Shown piece by piece: positions 32,233 through 44,666 of a stretch of DNA of 64,000 nt. This stretch comes from Oscheius sp. JU75 (taxonomy: Eukaryota; Nematoda; Chromadorea; Rhabditida; Rhabditidae). Under the pieces are notes generated by a model that saw nothing but the letters and a program-made list of their open reading frames with translations, searched no databases and was not told where the DNA came from. The stretch spans positions 2,976,001-3,040,000 of the forward strand of contig JASJZC010000001.1 of assembly GCA_037178855.1 (NCBI GenBank), written 5' to 3'. A program made the translations under genes and the position numbers. Every line of letters starts with the position of its first letter. Positions within the stretch are counted from its first letter, which is position 1.

Positions 32233-33228
32233 CTATCCTAGAGGCAGACTGACGGATTTCGGATTGTAGAAGTTTTTCAGAACATTCCCTTTGGCTCTCT
32301 TTCTCTGACTTGTTCCTTTTCGAACTCTTGATCGAGACTGTCCCAGCAGGGATCCAGCGGTGTTTTCAACAGTTTTTCGACCAAACTGACTCTTTCTCTT
32401 GTTCACATTCCTCTTCTTAAAACCATCACATTCCAATCAATCTTACCAGCTCTTTCGACCTAATCCCATCACCCGAGCTCTTTTTTCTATCAAAAGCTTC
32501 AAAGTTTGGACTGTTGTCGACCTTGGCGCAACACAGAAAGACTATTGATGATCGGGATACACGGTGATAAAACAGCAGGCGGGACGGGGCTTGTTTTGGT
32601 GTTTTCGTCTCTCTTCGAATTTCTTCTCCAATTTGATTCTGAACTATCAATAGATCAGGGTTAAGAGACTTCTTTTTTCAGATTTGCAATCGTTTACTTT
32701 GCCTGTCAACATATCCTCATGGTATTTTGTAGCTCCTGTTTCTGAACTATATCTCTTTTTTCCTGTCTTACGCATTGTCAACGTGGCTATTTATCGATAC
32801 AAGGCAAAGATATACTCATGAATCATTACAAAAATCTTACTTTCGAGCATAGACATCTTTTGTAAGCAAATGCTTGATTTTCTGTGCTTCATTTGTTCAA
32901 ATTCATCAAGTTCTTCCCTCGCTATCGAAAAAAGACATCTCTTTCAGAGCAAATGCTCTGGAAACGTTTATCTTTCAACCCTAAGTTTAAATGACGTATA
33001 TAATGTTCGTAGTATAAACCTGAAGTTTTCTGAAACTTTTTCCTTCCTCCTTCTCTTGCCGGCAATAGATTCAGTACTGTTACGTAGTTTGGAGTCCAGA
33101 CCTTCCCAAAGGTTTCCCTTCTTCTTCCTGTCCCTCCGAACAAGATCATGCTCTTGTCTTTTTCTGTCTTCAGACGTTAAGTTTTGCGACAATGATTCAT
33201 CCAATGGAAACTGAACACAATCAGTCAT
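32233..33228 (-). CDS. Basic, probably nuclear protein; middle exons unresolved
   Basis: The start exon runs from the ATG at 33228 (MTDCVQFPLDESLSQNLTSE, then lysine-rich) to a donor near 33105 or further on. Two later exons fit well: about 32641-32443 (NQIGEEIRRE...GIRSKEL) and about 32419-32233 (RNVNKRKSQFGRK...SVSLPLG, TAG). The join between the first and second parts is not resolved. Composition is rich in Lys, Arg and Ser with several KKRK-like clusters, suggesting a nuclear protein. No domain recognised. The start lies 76 bp from that of the divergent plus-strand gene at 33305. Confidence 0.5.
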
Positions 33229-33304
33229 TCTCTGTTCTTGCTACCATCAGTCAAAAACATTAAAAACATTTCCAGCGACAGAAAATACTCCATAGCTTCC
33301 TTAG

Positions 33305-34167
33305 ATGATCAACGTATTCAATTCGCCAATCGAGGCCTCGTCCCTCGACGAGTTCCACAAGGAGCGTGGAGACAAGAAGGATACCGTATTTGGCTCCGAG
33401 GTTTGTTTACCCTCAAATTCACTTTTTTAATCCCGAATAGAGACCTATGAGACAGAGAAAGTTTAGGTCCAAAAACGAAAACCTCAAGTAGAGTACATGG
33501 AGGATGGAAGGAAGAAAATAGACGGTAAGGTGGAGACGAACAGCACGCCGAATTCCTTGTGGACAACGGCAATAACACGAGGAGTGGCCAATGAGTGGAG
33601 GAATCAGGCCGAGGGAACCACGAGGCTACAGAGGGCCAGAAAATACGGTTAGTTCAGAACTTATTTAATATTCTTTTCGGAAGGGAAACCCCTCTCCCGA
33701 CATGTACTGATACCCTCGCCACTGAAAAATCTGTCTGGGTCTCGGGTTACCAGCCAAGAGAGAGAGAAAGTACTTTCTCCTCGAAATTCGAATAATCTTT
33801 TGCTTTTCTTTATGGTAGATACTGGTTTTGAAAGGGAAAAGAGCAACTATCCATTCCTATCTTTTTCACAAGGAGCGTGGAGACAAGCACACATTTTCGA
33901 GAGAATTTCTAAAACCGTTTTCCGTGATTGAGATTTTTCGCAAGAATCTTCAAACCTGTTTCGTTAACTTTTTAAGCCAATCCTGCGTATTTTTTGGGAA
34001 TCTTGAGCTGGCATACAACCTCCCAACTTCCAGTGCAAGATCTCTCTTACGACTGCCGCGTGCTGCTGCATCAGACAGTCCGCAACTACGGCACTCCTCT
34101 GCTCCTAGTCGCCAATCTCGTCCTCTTCATCATTGTTCTGTACATGTTCAAAATCATCGTCTGGTAG
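33305..34167 (+). CDS. Tail-anchored membrane protein, 136 aa
   Basis: Exons 33305-33400, 33467-33647 and 34034-34167 join to 411 nt. The N-terminal 110 residues are hydrophilic (SSLDEFHKERGDKKD, GVANEWRNQAEGTTRLQ). They are followed by one transmembrane segment (LLLVANLVLFIIVLYMFKII) with only VW after it. This is a tail-anchored topology, as in SNAREs and other ER or Golgi proteins, though no SNARE heptads are obvious. The ATG directly follows CTTCCTTAG, a likely SL trans-splice acceptor. AATAAA at 34222. Family unknown. Confidence 0.75.
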
Positions 34168-34322
34168 ATTTATAGTCCCTTTTCATCTCTTCAATCCTTT
34201 ATTTCTCAATATATCAGTAATAATAAATTATATCAAAATGATGGAAGAGTTTGTGTGAGTGCTTCGTCTACAAGTGTTGTGTCTTTCTGTTAGAGAGAGA
34301 GAGAGAGAGAGAAACCGGCTGG

Positions 34323-34649
34323 ATGCACAACCGCGTGAAAAACCATGGATATGAAGAGAGGAACGAGAAGGTTATGCTACAAAATTGACTTTTCACTGTA
34401 GAGGGGCGGAAAGCGCTGAATTAGTACCGGGGAGAGGCTGATTCACCGGCTCATTGTCTCGTTCCGGAAGACAAGAACCCTATTCTGGGAGTTTCAGGGG
34501 TGGACGAAAGTACCGTATCTATTCAAAAAGAACTGCGACTCGAATCCGACAGCTATGAGCTGGTGCGCAGTTACTTCCGCACACCCCTGAAGTATGCGTG
34601 GAGTTTCCCTAGACGGAGAAGAAAAGTAGAAATAATTGTAACGAGATAG
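34323..34649 (+). CDS. Small hydrophilic protein, 90 aa
   Basis: Exons 34323-34370 and 34425-34649 join to 273 nt across a 54-nt intron. The protein is charged, with PEDKNPILGVSGVDESTVSI in the middle. It ends in a basic run (FPRRRRKVEIIVTR). No signal peptide or membrane segment. The frame stays open through a TTTCAG at 34495-34500, which could act as an alternative acceptor. Convergent with sur-6, whose stop is 109 bp away. An AG tract lies in the 5' flank. Confidence 0.62.
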
Positions 34650-34757
34650 CTTTGTATATAGCGATAAAGACAAAATACGCGAGAAATATATGGAACAGTT
34701 ACAATCGGATGGAGAGAGGAGGCGGGGAGGGAGCGCTTCAAAAGCAAAGAGAGAGAC

Positions 34758-37700
34758 CTAGTTGTCACTGAAGATGTAGAGATTGTTCGTGGCGGCCAAG
34801 GCGATGATGTTCTCCTGCGGATGCCATGCCGTGTGTAGAATCTTCTTGTTGAAGTCCATCGCGTCCGGAGCCAGTTCCGTCTCGTCCTCTTGACCGCGAC
34901 CCGTCACCTCAAACAATTTCGGCTATTTGGGGTTATAAATGGAGGGGAACCCCGTGTGAAACACAAGAAAAATAAATAGAAAGAAGAAATTTACATCTCT
35001 TTTTCTGGTCTTCCCGCCGGTGGCAATTTTTCTCGTGCGAAGCGAGGTATGAGGCTCTTGGGGTCTCGCCTCCCACGTCTTCGGATCCGCATTTCCTCGG
35101 GAATACGTGCGGAACAGATTGTGGTACGAGCCGGTCAGAATGTGTCTGAAAATTGCCTAATGTGTGGAGCCATTGTTAGTTGTTTGTCGGTTTTCTGTTG
35201 ATTTCGAACGAAGAAATTCAATACTAAAGAAGTTAGTGGTGGCCTAAAATGCAATCGATGTTTCGAGTTTGGTCCTCAAGTAACAGTTTTAAAAGAAAAA
35301 TAACTGACAAGTTTTTGCTAGTAGCCCTAGGGAACAAAAAATTTTAAATAATATTTAGTGTATGGAATTCCACGGTAATTGCTAGAAATAGAATTCCGTT
35401 ACGAAACACTAAATAGGCGCAGTTTCTTTTGACAACAGTAACTTTCTCACTTCTTCGACAAGAGAGGAGAAAGAACTGGACAAGATAAGTAGTCGACTGA
35501 AAGCCACAATATGAACGGGTTCGAGCGCTACAAATAGCGAGAACTAGCTTAGAGTTAAAGAACAATGCTACTTGGTCAAGAATCCCACGCAGAACTGTTC
35601 TCACAAAAAACTGGGTCCTACCGGCCAAACAAGGCTGACTCTGTTACACGTGTTTCCGGCTTATCACATCGTTGTTTAAAAAAAAAACGACTCACTTATC
35701 GTCTCCGCTCCATCCGCACTCGAATTTATCGAAAATGGAGTCGTTCTCGTAGAGGGCACATAATTTTGTCCTGAGATGGTCGTGAACGGGATAGGTCTCA
35801 ACTGGTCTGCTCTCCATGTTTAGATCCCAGACCTAGTATTTTTGTTTAGAAAAAAACAAGTTAAAAAAGGGATACCTTGACAGTGAGATAGTCCCTGGTA
35901 AGTAGATAGCGTCCGTTGTGCGAGAACTTGATGTCCGAGACGCTGGCGATGATTTCGGAGAAGAAGGAGCGCGAGTTCGGGTCCTCGGCCTCCTCGTAGA
36001 TCTTAGCGTGGGCGTCGCAAAGGGCACGATCACGCATGTCGCAGAGACGAATGGAGCCCTTGCTCGACGAGTAGACGAACCAGTTGCAGTGGGTCGGATG
36101 AAATTCCGCTGCCGTAATCACTTCCGTCAGCTCTTCCATGTTCGACGGCTTGATGTCAACAATATCTGCAAGTTTATATTGAATTAGTAAATAGCAAGGG
36201 AACTCACTGAAAGACTCATTAGTGATTTCATGATGCCATAAGTTGATGCGGAGATCATCGGCTGAGAGGAAAGTCTCCTGCAAATCAGGAGTGGTAATTT
36301 TTTACAGATAATTAGGAATCTGTTTGCCAAATACCAAAATAGCTATGGGAGAGAGAGGGACAGCGATATAGACAAGTTGCTGGCCTAATAATAAACTTGA
36401 ACGCCAGTTTCATGTACAAGTAGTTTCGTTCGGAATACAAAATTTCCGATTGGAATTGAACAATTTACCAGTCAGGTCCGACGCTTAGGAATTTCCAATC
36501 TGATTGATGTGTCAAAAACCCCAAACATTTGTATCGGAACTATTAGAAATACAGAAAAAGGGCGTAGGGATCCGTTCGTGAACAGAGTTTCGAGAACCGC
36601 TGTTTTGGGATTTCGTCGTTTCTACGTTGCGCATACTAAATTGGGTCTTGTCGCGGATCTCACGGGATTTTTAGCAAAGACGTTTTAACTGAGAAAGACC
36701 AACACTTATTCACTTCGATAACTTGATACAAAGAAAAAAGGAGAATAAATATACCTGATCGGAATTGACGCTGATACTGTTGACGTGGTAGGTGTGAGCA
36801 TTGCCGTAGACTCGACGCGGACTGGCCTCCACAATCAGCTCCATTGGCACAATAGACGGAATTTGCAGCTGACCAGTGAAGCGGCTACGATCATGTCGCG
36901 GAATGTTCCAGGCATCCTCGGCCACTTTCCTCTCGCGCTCGCTAATTTTCCACAGCTTCACCGTTTTATCTAAAATCCTTTATTAAAGGTAAAACAAAAC
37001 AAAACGAACCATTAGTAGAGAGAATAAAATTAGCCGCATTCTTCTTTTTGAGCCATTTGATCTGATTGATTTTCTCCTCAATTTCTAACGATTTGAGATA
37101 GTCAAACTCGGGCTCGTGCGATTGGAACGTCGAATACACATTATATTCTCTTGATCGGGCGCCATTAACATATTTTCCCTGAAAATCTTTTGGTTAGGAC
37201 GAAGAGAAGAGAATAAATTCCCTCCCAGAGAAATAATTACGGGCCGGGATCAATATAGGACGAGAAGGGGAAGATACTCTAATCCAGACTTATTAATAGG
37301 TCTCTTGACGTTACAAAGCGTCTAATTCAGAGCTGCGGACACCGAAAGGAGCCAGCACATTTTTGATGCGGATTATGAGCTAAGAGACGTCCTTTTTAGC
37401 AGACCAGGAATAGAGAGCTGGCCAAAGATTGAAGAACAGAAATAGGATTAATTTCTGCGAAGAATTGAACGCGGTGTTCTTTGGATGAATGAGCGATTGT
37501 TAGTGAACAGGAGGAGTTTGTCTCCATGCAGCTAATTGAAGATTACTGTGTTTATCGGAATGGGAGGGAAATCGAGTCAACAAAATTTTTTACATAATTT
37601 GCAAAGCCAGTCGGCGAAAAATACGGCCCAATTGTTTCCTGGCCCGCCAAAGCAAAGTAGCATGTGTCTCAAACTTTTGAAGCTGCCCAGGATTCAATGC

Positions 37701-38386
37701 CTCTCTTCAAACCTTTAGCTGAGTATTCAAGACTGATACGTAGCACGATGATGAAAGGTCCCGTAGCGGACAAATGAAGAGATTTGACAATGCTATTGGC
37801 TGGCTCAACTTGTTTTTCGAAAAAATGTACCTGGTAACACGAAAGAAAGGCATAAACGGTTACACTTAAGGGGTGTGGCTGTAGGTAAGCAGTTACGTCA
37901 ACTTTTTCCCCTCCAATACATTTACGAAAAGCAGGCGAAAAAAGTCAGTTTGTAGTAGGTACAACAAAAACTATTAAACCCCTCGTTTCGACCAGCGAGG
38001 AAATCCTACACGAGTGCTAATTACTCTGCTCTTCCACTGGCTTCATCTCATCATTCTTTCTGGCTTCAAGATAGTGTACGGAGGCCGAATAAGTGCAAAA
38101 AAAAAGGTTAAAAAACTTACACTCTGATCACGTTGAAAAATTACAACACGTCCTCCTTTGTCACCGGTAGCGAGGTATTCACCGTCATGGGAGAACTCGA
38201 CACACGATATAATATCAGCTGAAGGGTGGAAATTGGTTAAAAAGTAGAAAAGGGAGTACCTTCAGTATGTGCATCATCACCGTCAATATTGCCCTTGACC
38301 TGGCTAAATTTCCACTCTATTCCGGGCTCGAGAGGCTCCGAAGTATCCATGGATGTACCGGCTGGCTCGTCGACCTCCATTACCAT
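34758..38386 (-). CDS. sur-6: PP2A regulatory B subunit (PR55/B55), SUR-6
   Basis: Nine exons: 38386-38260, 38218-38121, 37178-37010, 36969-36755, 36277-36208, 36165-35876, 35832-35696, 35145-34995 and 34922-34758. They join to 1422 nt, 473 residues, close to the usual 440-500. It begins [10 protein letters not shown] like the Caenorhabditis protein, then [10 protein letters not shown]. Seven-blade WD40 landmarks follow, including [39 protein letters not shown] and [15 protein letters not shown], and it ends [15 protein letters not shown]. It targets protein phosphatase 2A; in C. elegans it acts in Ras-Raf signalling and centriole assembly. The ATG is one base after a TTCCAG acceptor, a likely trans-splice site. 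Introns 2, 4 and 7 are 0.5-0.9 kb. Confidence 0.96.
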
Positions 38387-40818
38387 ACTGGAATTGGGAG
38401 AAATTGGTGAGAGAAGCGGGATGGTGGGGAAAGTGAGAAAATCAATAACCGAACAGCAGTAAAATTATGACTTTCTAAATTGAATTTCACCCTAAACTAG
38501 CCATAAAGCACGGTGTAAATGCAATCCTTTCCAGTTGAAAACGGTCATTTTCAGTCTCTCCATTTCTAGACCAACAAACAGCAATTTAACCACCGTTGCG
38601 TCTCAAAAATTTCGTGTAGTTGGTCAAAGAACTCTCGAGAATCAAAAATAGCATCAATCACAACGTGTGCCGACATATTTAGCTCGCAGACTCGTTCGGA
38701 ACGACTACTTAATGGCGTATAGCACATTTTCCACTTGATGCGAGAAAAGTGGCGGGAAAACTAACCTCTATATGAACAGAACCGGTGAAAAATCGTACAC
38801 GTAAGGAAACCCTGCACGATGAGAGAGTAGAACTCCTGAAATACGATTGAGATGAAGAAGAAAAAGGGAGGAAAAGATAAGGGAGGAGAGAAAAGTGTGG
38901 GCAAACACGTGAACTCTGTGCGCAATAGTGGATGGGCGCGTCACAGAGACGAGAAAGTGAGAGCAGGAGCGCGACTGCTGAGATGAGGAGCAGCGGCATC
39001 GCGGCTATCCCCAGCCGGAGAGAGGCAGAGAAAAGGAGGGCAGATGTATATGAAGAGGATTAGCACTATACTGAGCGAGCGGCAAAGACTCAGCTGCGAA
39101 TAGAAAACAGGATTCCTCGAGCTGTCAGATTAATGGGATTAGATTGAAATTTAGTGAAGGACAAAATGGAAATGGTCAAAATGTACTCGTCTAAATTTTT
39201 GGAGAACTCTCCCCAACATCTTTGCAATGAAAAATAGCGGAAACTGCTAGATTTTGGAGTACGCGATCTTACCGATGAGAAAAGAGACATCAGTATAGAT
39301 CTAAGGAAGACGAAAACACGTTAAACAGGTGATATTATCTTTAAAAATGTGAATCACGTGAAGGTTTGAAGTCAAAAATTGCTCAGAGATGCGAGGAGGT
39401 TGAACAAAGCTGGTATTTGTTGATTGGTAACATCAAAAGTTAGTAACAAGGAGAGTTAAGGCTAAACGCTACGCTTTCTTAGAAATGACCAAGAAACATG
39501 GATTTAGGAGGAAAAGGAAAGTCGGGATGAGTTAAACAAGAAGAACAGTGAAATTTCCTGGACAAAATAGTCATATCTACGCTATTTTGTTTTGCCAAAT
39601 TCAGGGTAAACATGCTCAAAAGATCGATTATTCTTTCTCTAAAAATCAACAATCGGCCTTTTTGTCCGAGCGACTGTTCGATAAACAGCCACAGCACCAG
39701 ATTACGGCGCCATTTACATTTTCCTATCTACCTATAACTCTCAACAATGATGAAAAATGAAGAAGTACTCGAGCTCGGAAGGTAGGGAGAGCTATGGAGG
39801 ACAAAAACAACACACACTTAAGAGAGAGGCGAAGGGAGGGGGTTAATGCGCTGCTTGGCGAACAGAAGACAGAAAAAGTGGGAGCCGCTGAGTCATAGCT
39901 GAATTTCTGAGCAGAAAAGGTATGTAGGAGCTGTTTTTGGGGATAAAATAAGTAATATTGGCTGTGGAATCCAACGTTTTGGGAAAATGAAAGTGTCTGC
40001 CAAGTATGACCGACATTCTCTAGAAGAAACGCGGCGTGACAAGTTGTGAGCACACAAAAGGAGCAAAGGGCAAACTTTTTGGAGGAAAAGGGACAAATGG
40101 GAGCAGAAAGGAGTGTGCAGAGCAAATGGTTTCTAGCTGTTCGTGGAATTTTCAATGGTTTACTATTCTCACGTGTGTGTTTGTTCATATCACTGTCTGT
40201 CGATGCATTATGGAGAGGAAACTAGCATTAGAATTGTGCAAAAGGATAGCGGGAGGTCGCGGAACTCTGTCAAGCGTTTTTGGCTGTTTATCTCTTTATA
40301 TCGTTTTTGCCAAAACAGCGACCTGTTTCTCTCGTCTAAAAAAACACTGCAAACGATCAATAGGTATGAACAATGGAAGAAATGAGGCAGATAAATGGCT
40401 GATTCGTAAATGTCAGCTTCGCGAGGCAAAAAACATGATTACATTGAGCTGCGGCATATTTTTTCGTTTTTTCTTAGTCACTTTTCATTTCTTATGGTCT
40501 TCCTTCAGGATAACACTAAAATAAATAAATTTCTCATGGATGAAATCAAAAAGAAAAGGCTTCGCAGCTTTTTGAGATTGCGCGCCTATCGCTCAGAGGG
40601 AGACATCGTGACGAGACCCTGCGCCACAGTCCTTTAGCCCGTAAATTCAAAACTTTTTTCACTTATTTTTTTCAGGAAGTCGGGGAGGAAAAGGGAGTAA
40701 TTTGATAAGATTTATTGCATGATAGCTGGCAATAAGTTAATTAAGAAATAGAGACCTGAATTTACAAAAAAGGGGAAGCATTATATCTAATGTGGTTCGG
40801 ATCGTATAAACATAAAAA
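38387..40818. other. Intergenic; no supported gene
   Basis: About 2.4 kb upstream of sur-6. Several open frames of 60-160 codons overlap on both strands but have irregular composition and no convincing splice sites. One at 38999-38709 begins like a signal peptide on the minus strand. I treat all as unsupported. Confidence 0.45.
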
Positions 40819-41933
40819 TTAGTCTTTCTGCTTGAAGGCCGCGCGATAGGCTTTTATTGCGGCCGTCTCGGCTTTCTTGTGCTCTTCGCGTGCCTGTTGA
40901 TCCGTCTCGGCTGCCCATTCTGTGAACAGTTTGATCTTTTCCTGCTCGTTCAGTTGTAGACGTTGCTCCGCCTCATCTCTCGCCTTCCTGTTGACTTCTT
41001 CCAGCCGACAGTCTTTGTCGACGTGAAAATCTTTGAACTTAGTCATCAGGGCATCCCGACACGCCTTCTGATCAACCCATTTGGCTTTTTTCGCGGTTAG
41101 CCTTTGGTTCCTCTCGGCCGCTCTCTGGTTCAACCATAGCACTCGGTCGTCTGGTCTCTCGAAGACGAAACACTGAACCGGCTTTTTCTCCACAGCTTCG
41201 CGACGTTTCTGAAAGTTGCCAGTGTAGTAAATTATCACAAAAAGGGCGTACTTCTGTATCTTTCAGCCTCCGATCTAACAATTCTAGGCGATGTTTTGTG
41301 GTATCCTCCCGCGTTTTGTTCTTTACACTCTTACCAATCTGAAAAGCAGTCTGTAAACAACAAAGAACTGCTAAAAACTTACGGCAGCGGAGAGATTTTT
41401 GAGATTGTCATGGAATTCGTGTCTGAGATCCGCCTAAATCAGACATTTTATAAAACAGGAGAATGAAAAAAATCTTACAGCTCGATCCAAGTCCTCTGTG
41501 GAGAGATTTAGCTCTGTACCACATTCTTCCGCATCTTTCTTCGCCTCCGCGGTGAGGTGTTTCTGATAGATCTCTCTCTGCGGTTCAACATCTTCCATGT
41601 CTACTTCCACGACTTCTTCGCGTTTCTCCACGACTGGCCTGTAGGCTGGAGCTGGCTGGCAGGAGGGTCGACGATAGGGGTGAGGCTGAAAGAAAAATGA
41701 TATCTCGTATCCTCCATTTTTTTCACCAAACATGTTAATAAAGTCAAAACATACAGCCGAGTGTTGAGGAACGCTGTATGGGTGAGGTTTCCGATAGACA
41801 CTTGTCTGAAAAGTTTGTTTAACAATATTTATTAAAGAAAAAATACCTGTGCGTAGCGATCTGACGGCCCATTACGGAATTGTGGCGGAGGAGGTGGTGG
41901 ATGAGGTAGTAAAGGCGGTCTGTGCTGGCCCAT
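40819..41933 (-). CDS. Proline-rich coiled-coil protein, 290 aa
   Basis: Exons 41933-41847, 41805-41755, 41685-41479, 41433-41383, 41338-41252 and 41208-40819, every one a multiple of three, total 873 nt. The N-terminus is PPPPPPQF, with two repeated KPHPYSVP/APHPYRRP motifs (residues 1-60). From about residue 65 to the end the protein is highly charged and helical (EKREEVVEVDMEDVE, QREIYQKHLTAEAKKD, EEHKKAETAAIKAYRA), likely coiled coil. No known domain recognised. All exons in phase 0 suggests modular, possibly skippable exons. A TTTTCAG acceptor 12 bp before the ATG is a candidate trans-splice site; an alternative upstream exon would add a hydrophobic leader. Confidence 0.75.
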
Positions 41934-42789
41934 GTGCTGTTTTACCTGAAAAACACGTATGAGTTTTTTTTTACAGAATGAACAGCAATAAACAAATGAG
42001 ACATAGATATGAAAAAGTACAAGAACAACGGAAACTATGCAACGAAAGAGCATCCTCGTGACAAATCATTTGAAATCGTTGGAGAGAAGTTATGCTTGTA
42101 TTACTTGGTTTCTTAAGGTATTTGTAACGGAATGTAATGAGTATCGAGCAATTTTAAACAAAAATACAACGTGAATGGACGATCTAAATAACATAGTGAC
42201 AAAGAAAATGGTTTTAGAGGTTTGCTAACATATTTTTGTCTCGCGACATGTATTCACCCTGCTACAATAACGGTTTTACTTGATAAAACCTTTTAAAAAA
42301 AAGCCAGAAACCCCCGAAGAAATAAGAAGGGCAGAGGTAAGAAAGTGAAAGCCTCCTTGAGGAGCTGATATTTGCTAATAGTTTGGCAGGCCCCTTCGTT
42401 TAAATTTTGACGCTATTATATTGGAACAACAACGGTAAAGCTTCCTGATTTTAGGTATTTTTGCACATTCTAGGCTGCTCTTTTATTGAGTTCAGTAAAC
42501 GTAGATAGAATCTTTGAAAAAGAGTGAGTTACGTCAGAAAACCCGATTTTAGGCGAGTTCGTAAAAGCGCGCCAAAAATTCAAACGTAGGGGTAACCTAC
42601 CGAATTATCACTGATTATTTTTGAACCGGTTTGAATTCGCGCGCCGATAGTGGTCTCGTCACGAAAATTTTGCGATTACTGTAGTTAGTGGATTTTTTTT
42701 TAAAATTAGTGGAGAAGTTGTACTGTCTTCAGAACGGTAAATCATTCGTCCAACTGTTTCGAAAATGACAAATAAAAACGATTAATTGT

Positions 42790-43311
42790 TCATTGGAGAT
42801 CAGAAATGCATATTTCGACAGTATTCCGTCGATTGATCTTCCCCTTCAGCAGCAACTTCATCAGAGCTGTCAGCTTGAAGTACTGAAAGAAATCACGTCG
42901 TTTCCTCTCAAGAGTACCCACCTTAGCCTCGCGGTAGATGATTGTTCCAGTAATTCCGTCATCCGGAAAGATTATAGAGCCGTCACGATGAAAGTTCAGA
43001 ATGTGGTGAAAGGATTTCGGGTCACGGTCAATGAAAATGGGCTCAGGTCCGGGGTAGAGGTCTGCCAACTGATCTTCTCCTCTTTTCCAAGCGAAAAACA
43101 GACTCACCCTGTTCAGAAAACAGCTCGGATGACGCTCCAGGGTGCTCTTTTTAGTCTGGAAAATCTTCCCACCCACATTGAAAGTCACAACTCGGTCAGA
43201 GTCGAACGAGACAATAGGTCGGGAAGATTCTACGGAGCTAATTGAATCAAGAGCATAATCGGGGGCGGTTGCCATGCTTACTGGACATTCGAGGAGCGAA
43301 TAGAAAGACAT
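42790..43311 (-). CDS. BTB/POZ (T1-type, KCTD-like) domain protein, 147 aa
   Basis: Exons 43311-43108, 43068-42922 and 42882-42790 are separated by two 39-nt introns. After about 38 variable residues comes VTFNVGGKIFQTKKSTLERHP, the start of a T1/BTB domain. It continues with FIDRDPKSFHHILNFHRDG and YREAKYF, the conserved core of KCTD proteins and potassium-channel tetramerisation domains. The protein ends soon after the BTB fold, so it is either a minimal KCTD-like adaptor for cullin-3 ligases or a BTB-only protein. No channel segment follows. An internal ATG at 43275 (MATAPDYAL) is an alternative start. Confidence 0.88.
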   Translation of the reverse strand: MSFYSLLECPVSMATAPDYALDSISSVESSRPIVSFDSDRVVTFNVGGKIFQTKKSTLERHPSCFLNRVSLFFAWKRGEDQLADLYPGPEPIFIDRDPKSFHHILNFHRDGSIIFPDDGITGTIIYREAKVGTLERKRRDFFQYFKLTALMKLLLKGKINRRNTVEICISDLQ

Positions 43312-43553
43312 ACTGGCTGATTGCGAAGATGATATAAGAGAGAGGAAGAAAAATACATGAGCAGTTGCCGGATATGCGGCCTAATGTGGATCTAATGGGC
43401 TTTTTGAGAGGATTCCGACACTGAATCTGTAGTCTCTCTGACTGTTATTGTAGGCCATTACAATATCCGCACGAAACCATTACTTCTGGAAGGAACAGTT
43501 TGACAGAGATTGCAGACTGATGAAAAGAATAGATTGTCTACCTGGATTTGCAC

Positions 43554-43640
43554 CTGAATACTGTCGCGTAGCTTCCTTCTTCGAGCTCATTGCTGCTGAA
43601 ACTCATCAGCCGCACGACTCACAACGGTCTTAGAATCGTA
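43554..43640 (-). pseudogene. Decayed copy of a protein-kinase first exon
   Basis: Matches the fragment at 44569-44666 (ADEFQQQ, then GSYATVF-like bases) but has an internal deletion and a stop. Ends at the same donor, TTCAG/GTGCAAA. Confidence 0.55.
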
Positions 43641-43799
43641 GTTAGCGTTTCGAGGACGTGTACAATTGCGTTTTTATAAACAACCCCCCTTCGCCGTCCC
43701 TTAGTCTTGACTTAGCATTGACAACAGGCGGTTGCCCCACTTCTCCAATTTTTTTTTTAAGTTCCAGGTTTCCCCAAGAAAAAGCTGATTTATTAATTT

Positions 43800-43880
43800 A
43801 ATTCTTGACATGCCATGACTTTCCAGCTTTCTGCTCGTGGTGACGAATGGACACCATTGCACTTTAGTAGTAAAGAGATA
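43800..43880 (-). repeat. Dispersed repeat, TCTCTACTACTAAAG family, copy 2
   Basis: Reverse-complement match to 17452-17530 and 46250-46330. The CACCACGAG and GGCATGTCAAGAAT blocks are conserved. Confidence 0.78.
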
Positions 43881-44568
43881 AATATTTCAATTTCGAAAGA
43901 ATTTTGAGTCTCCTCTGTGCATTGACTGCATGAAAACGCGCTGTCAAATACACCACCTCTTCTAGACACTTCCAACACTATTAACAACTTTTGATTTCTT
44001 TGTGAGTGCTTGTCCCATTCACAGGATCGATTTTTCTAATTGACGCGATGTCCTAAGACTCTGATCGCTCTCATTTTCTCCAACTGGCGGTTGAGAAGAT
44101 AGGTTTATGTGGACAGGTCTAAATAGGTAGACAAGGATAGACAGGTATAGGAACAGGGTAGAATCAACGAGTGCGAGGCGCGAATTGAGATGCAAGGGGC
44201 GAAAGTACCACATCTTTCGGATGATGTGGAAGGTTTTCTGATTGTATCCTGCTCAAGATATGTGCGGATTTTGTGTTTGTGACTAAAAAAGTGCTTAGTT
44301 TTACTGAATCCTTGTAAACCTTTGGACTTTTTCACTCTTCAGAGTCGAAAACAGTCTCAAAACTAGGTCGATTTTTTCGCGCGGGCATTCCTTGGAATTC
44401 CGCGTTCCCGCACATCTTTGATTCGGATCCCGCAGCAGACTTGACCTTGGCTCGGATTTGAAAACCCATGTGGAGAGCTCTTTTAGGTTGCGTGTGCTCT
44501 GACCGAGGGACAGAAGCAGTATTGAGGAAGAAAGAAGAGTGAGAAAGGGGACATCCCTGGTTTTGCAC

Positions 44569-44666
44569 CTGAACACAGTCGCGTAGCTTCCTTCTCCGGG
44601 CTTATCCAGTCGTTCATAGAGCTCATTCACATCCTGCTGCTGGAACTCATCGGCCACAGGAGCCAC
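44569..44666 (-). pseudogene. Orphan N-terminal exon of a CDK-like protein kinase
   Basis: Encodes MAPVADEFQQQDVNELYERL, then DKPGEGSYATVFR, which is the glycine-rich ATP loop of a CMGC kinase (YxxLDKxGEGxYATVF as in PCTAIRE kinases). A GT donor follows, but no downstream kinase exon is present. The sequence after it stops in all joins I tried and contains a repeat shared with 46560-46625. A stray duplicated exon. Confidence 0.55.

Noticed and set aside
40036-40524. 162-codon plus-strand frame with hydrophobic stretches
   Set aside because: Codon content looks random and AT-driven, and it overlaps other equally long frames.
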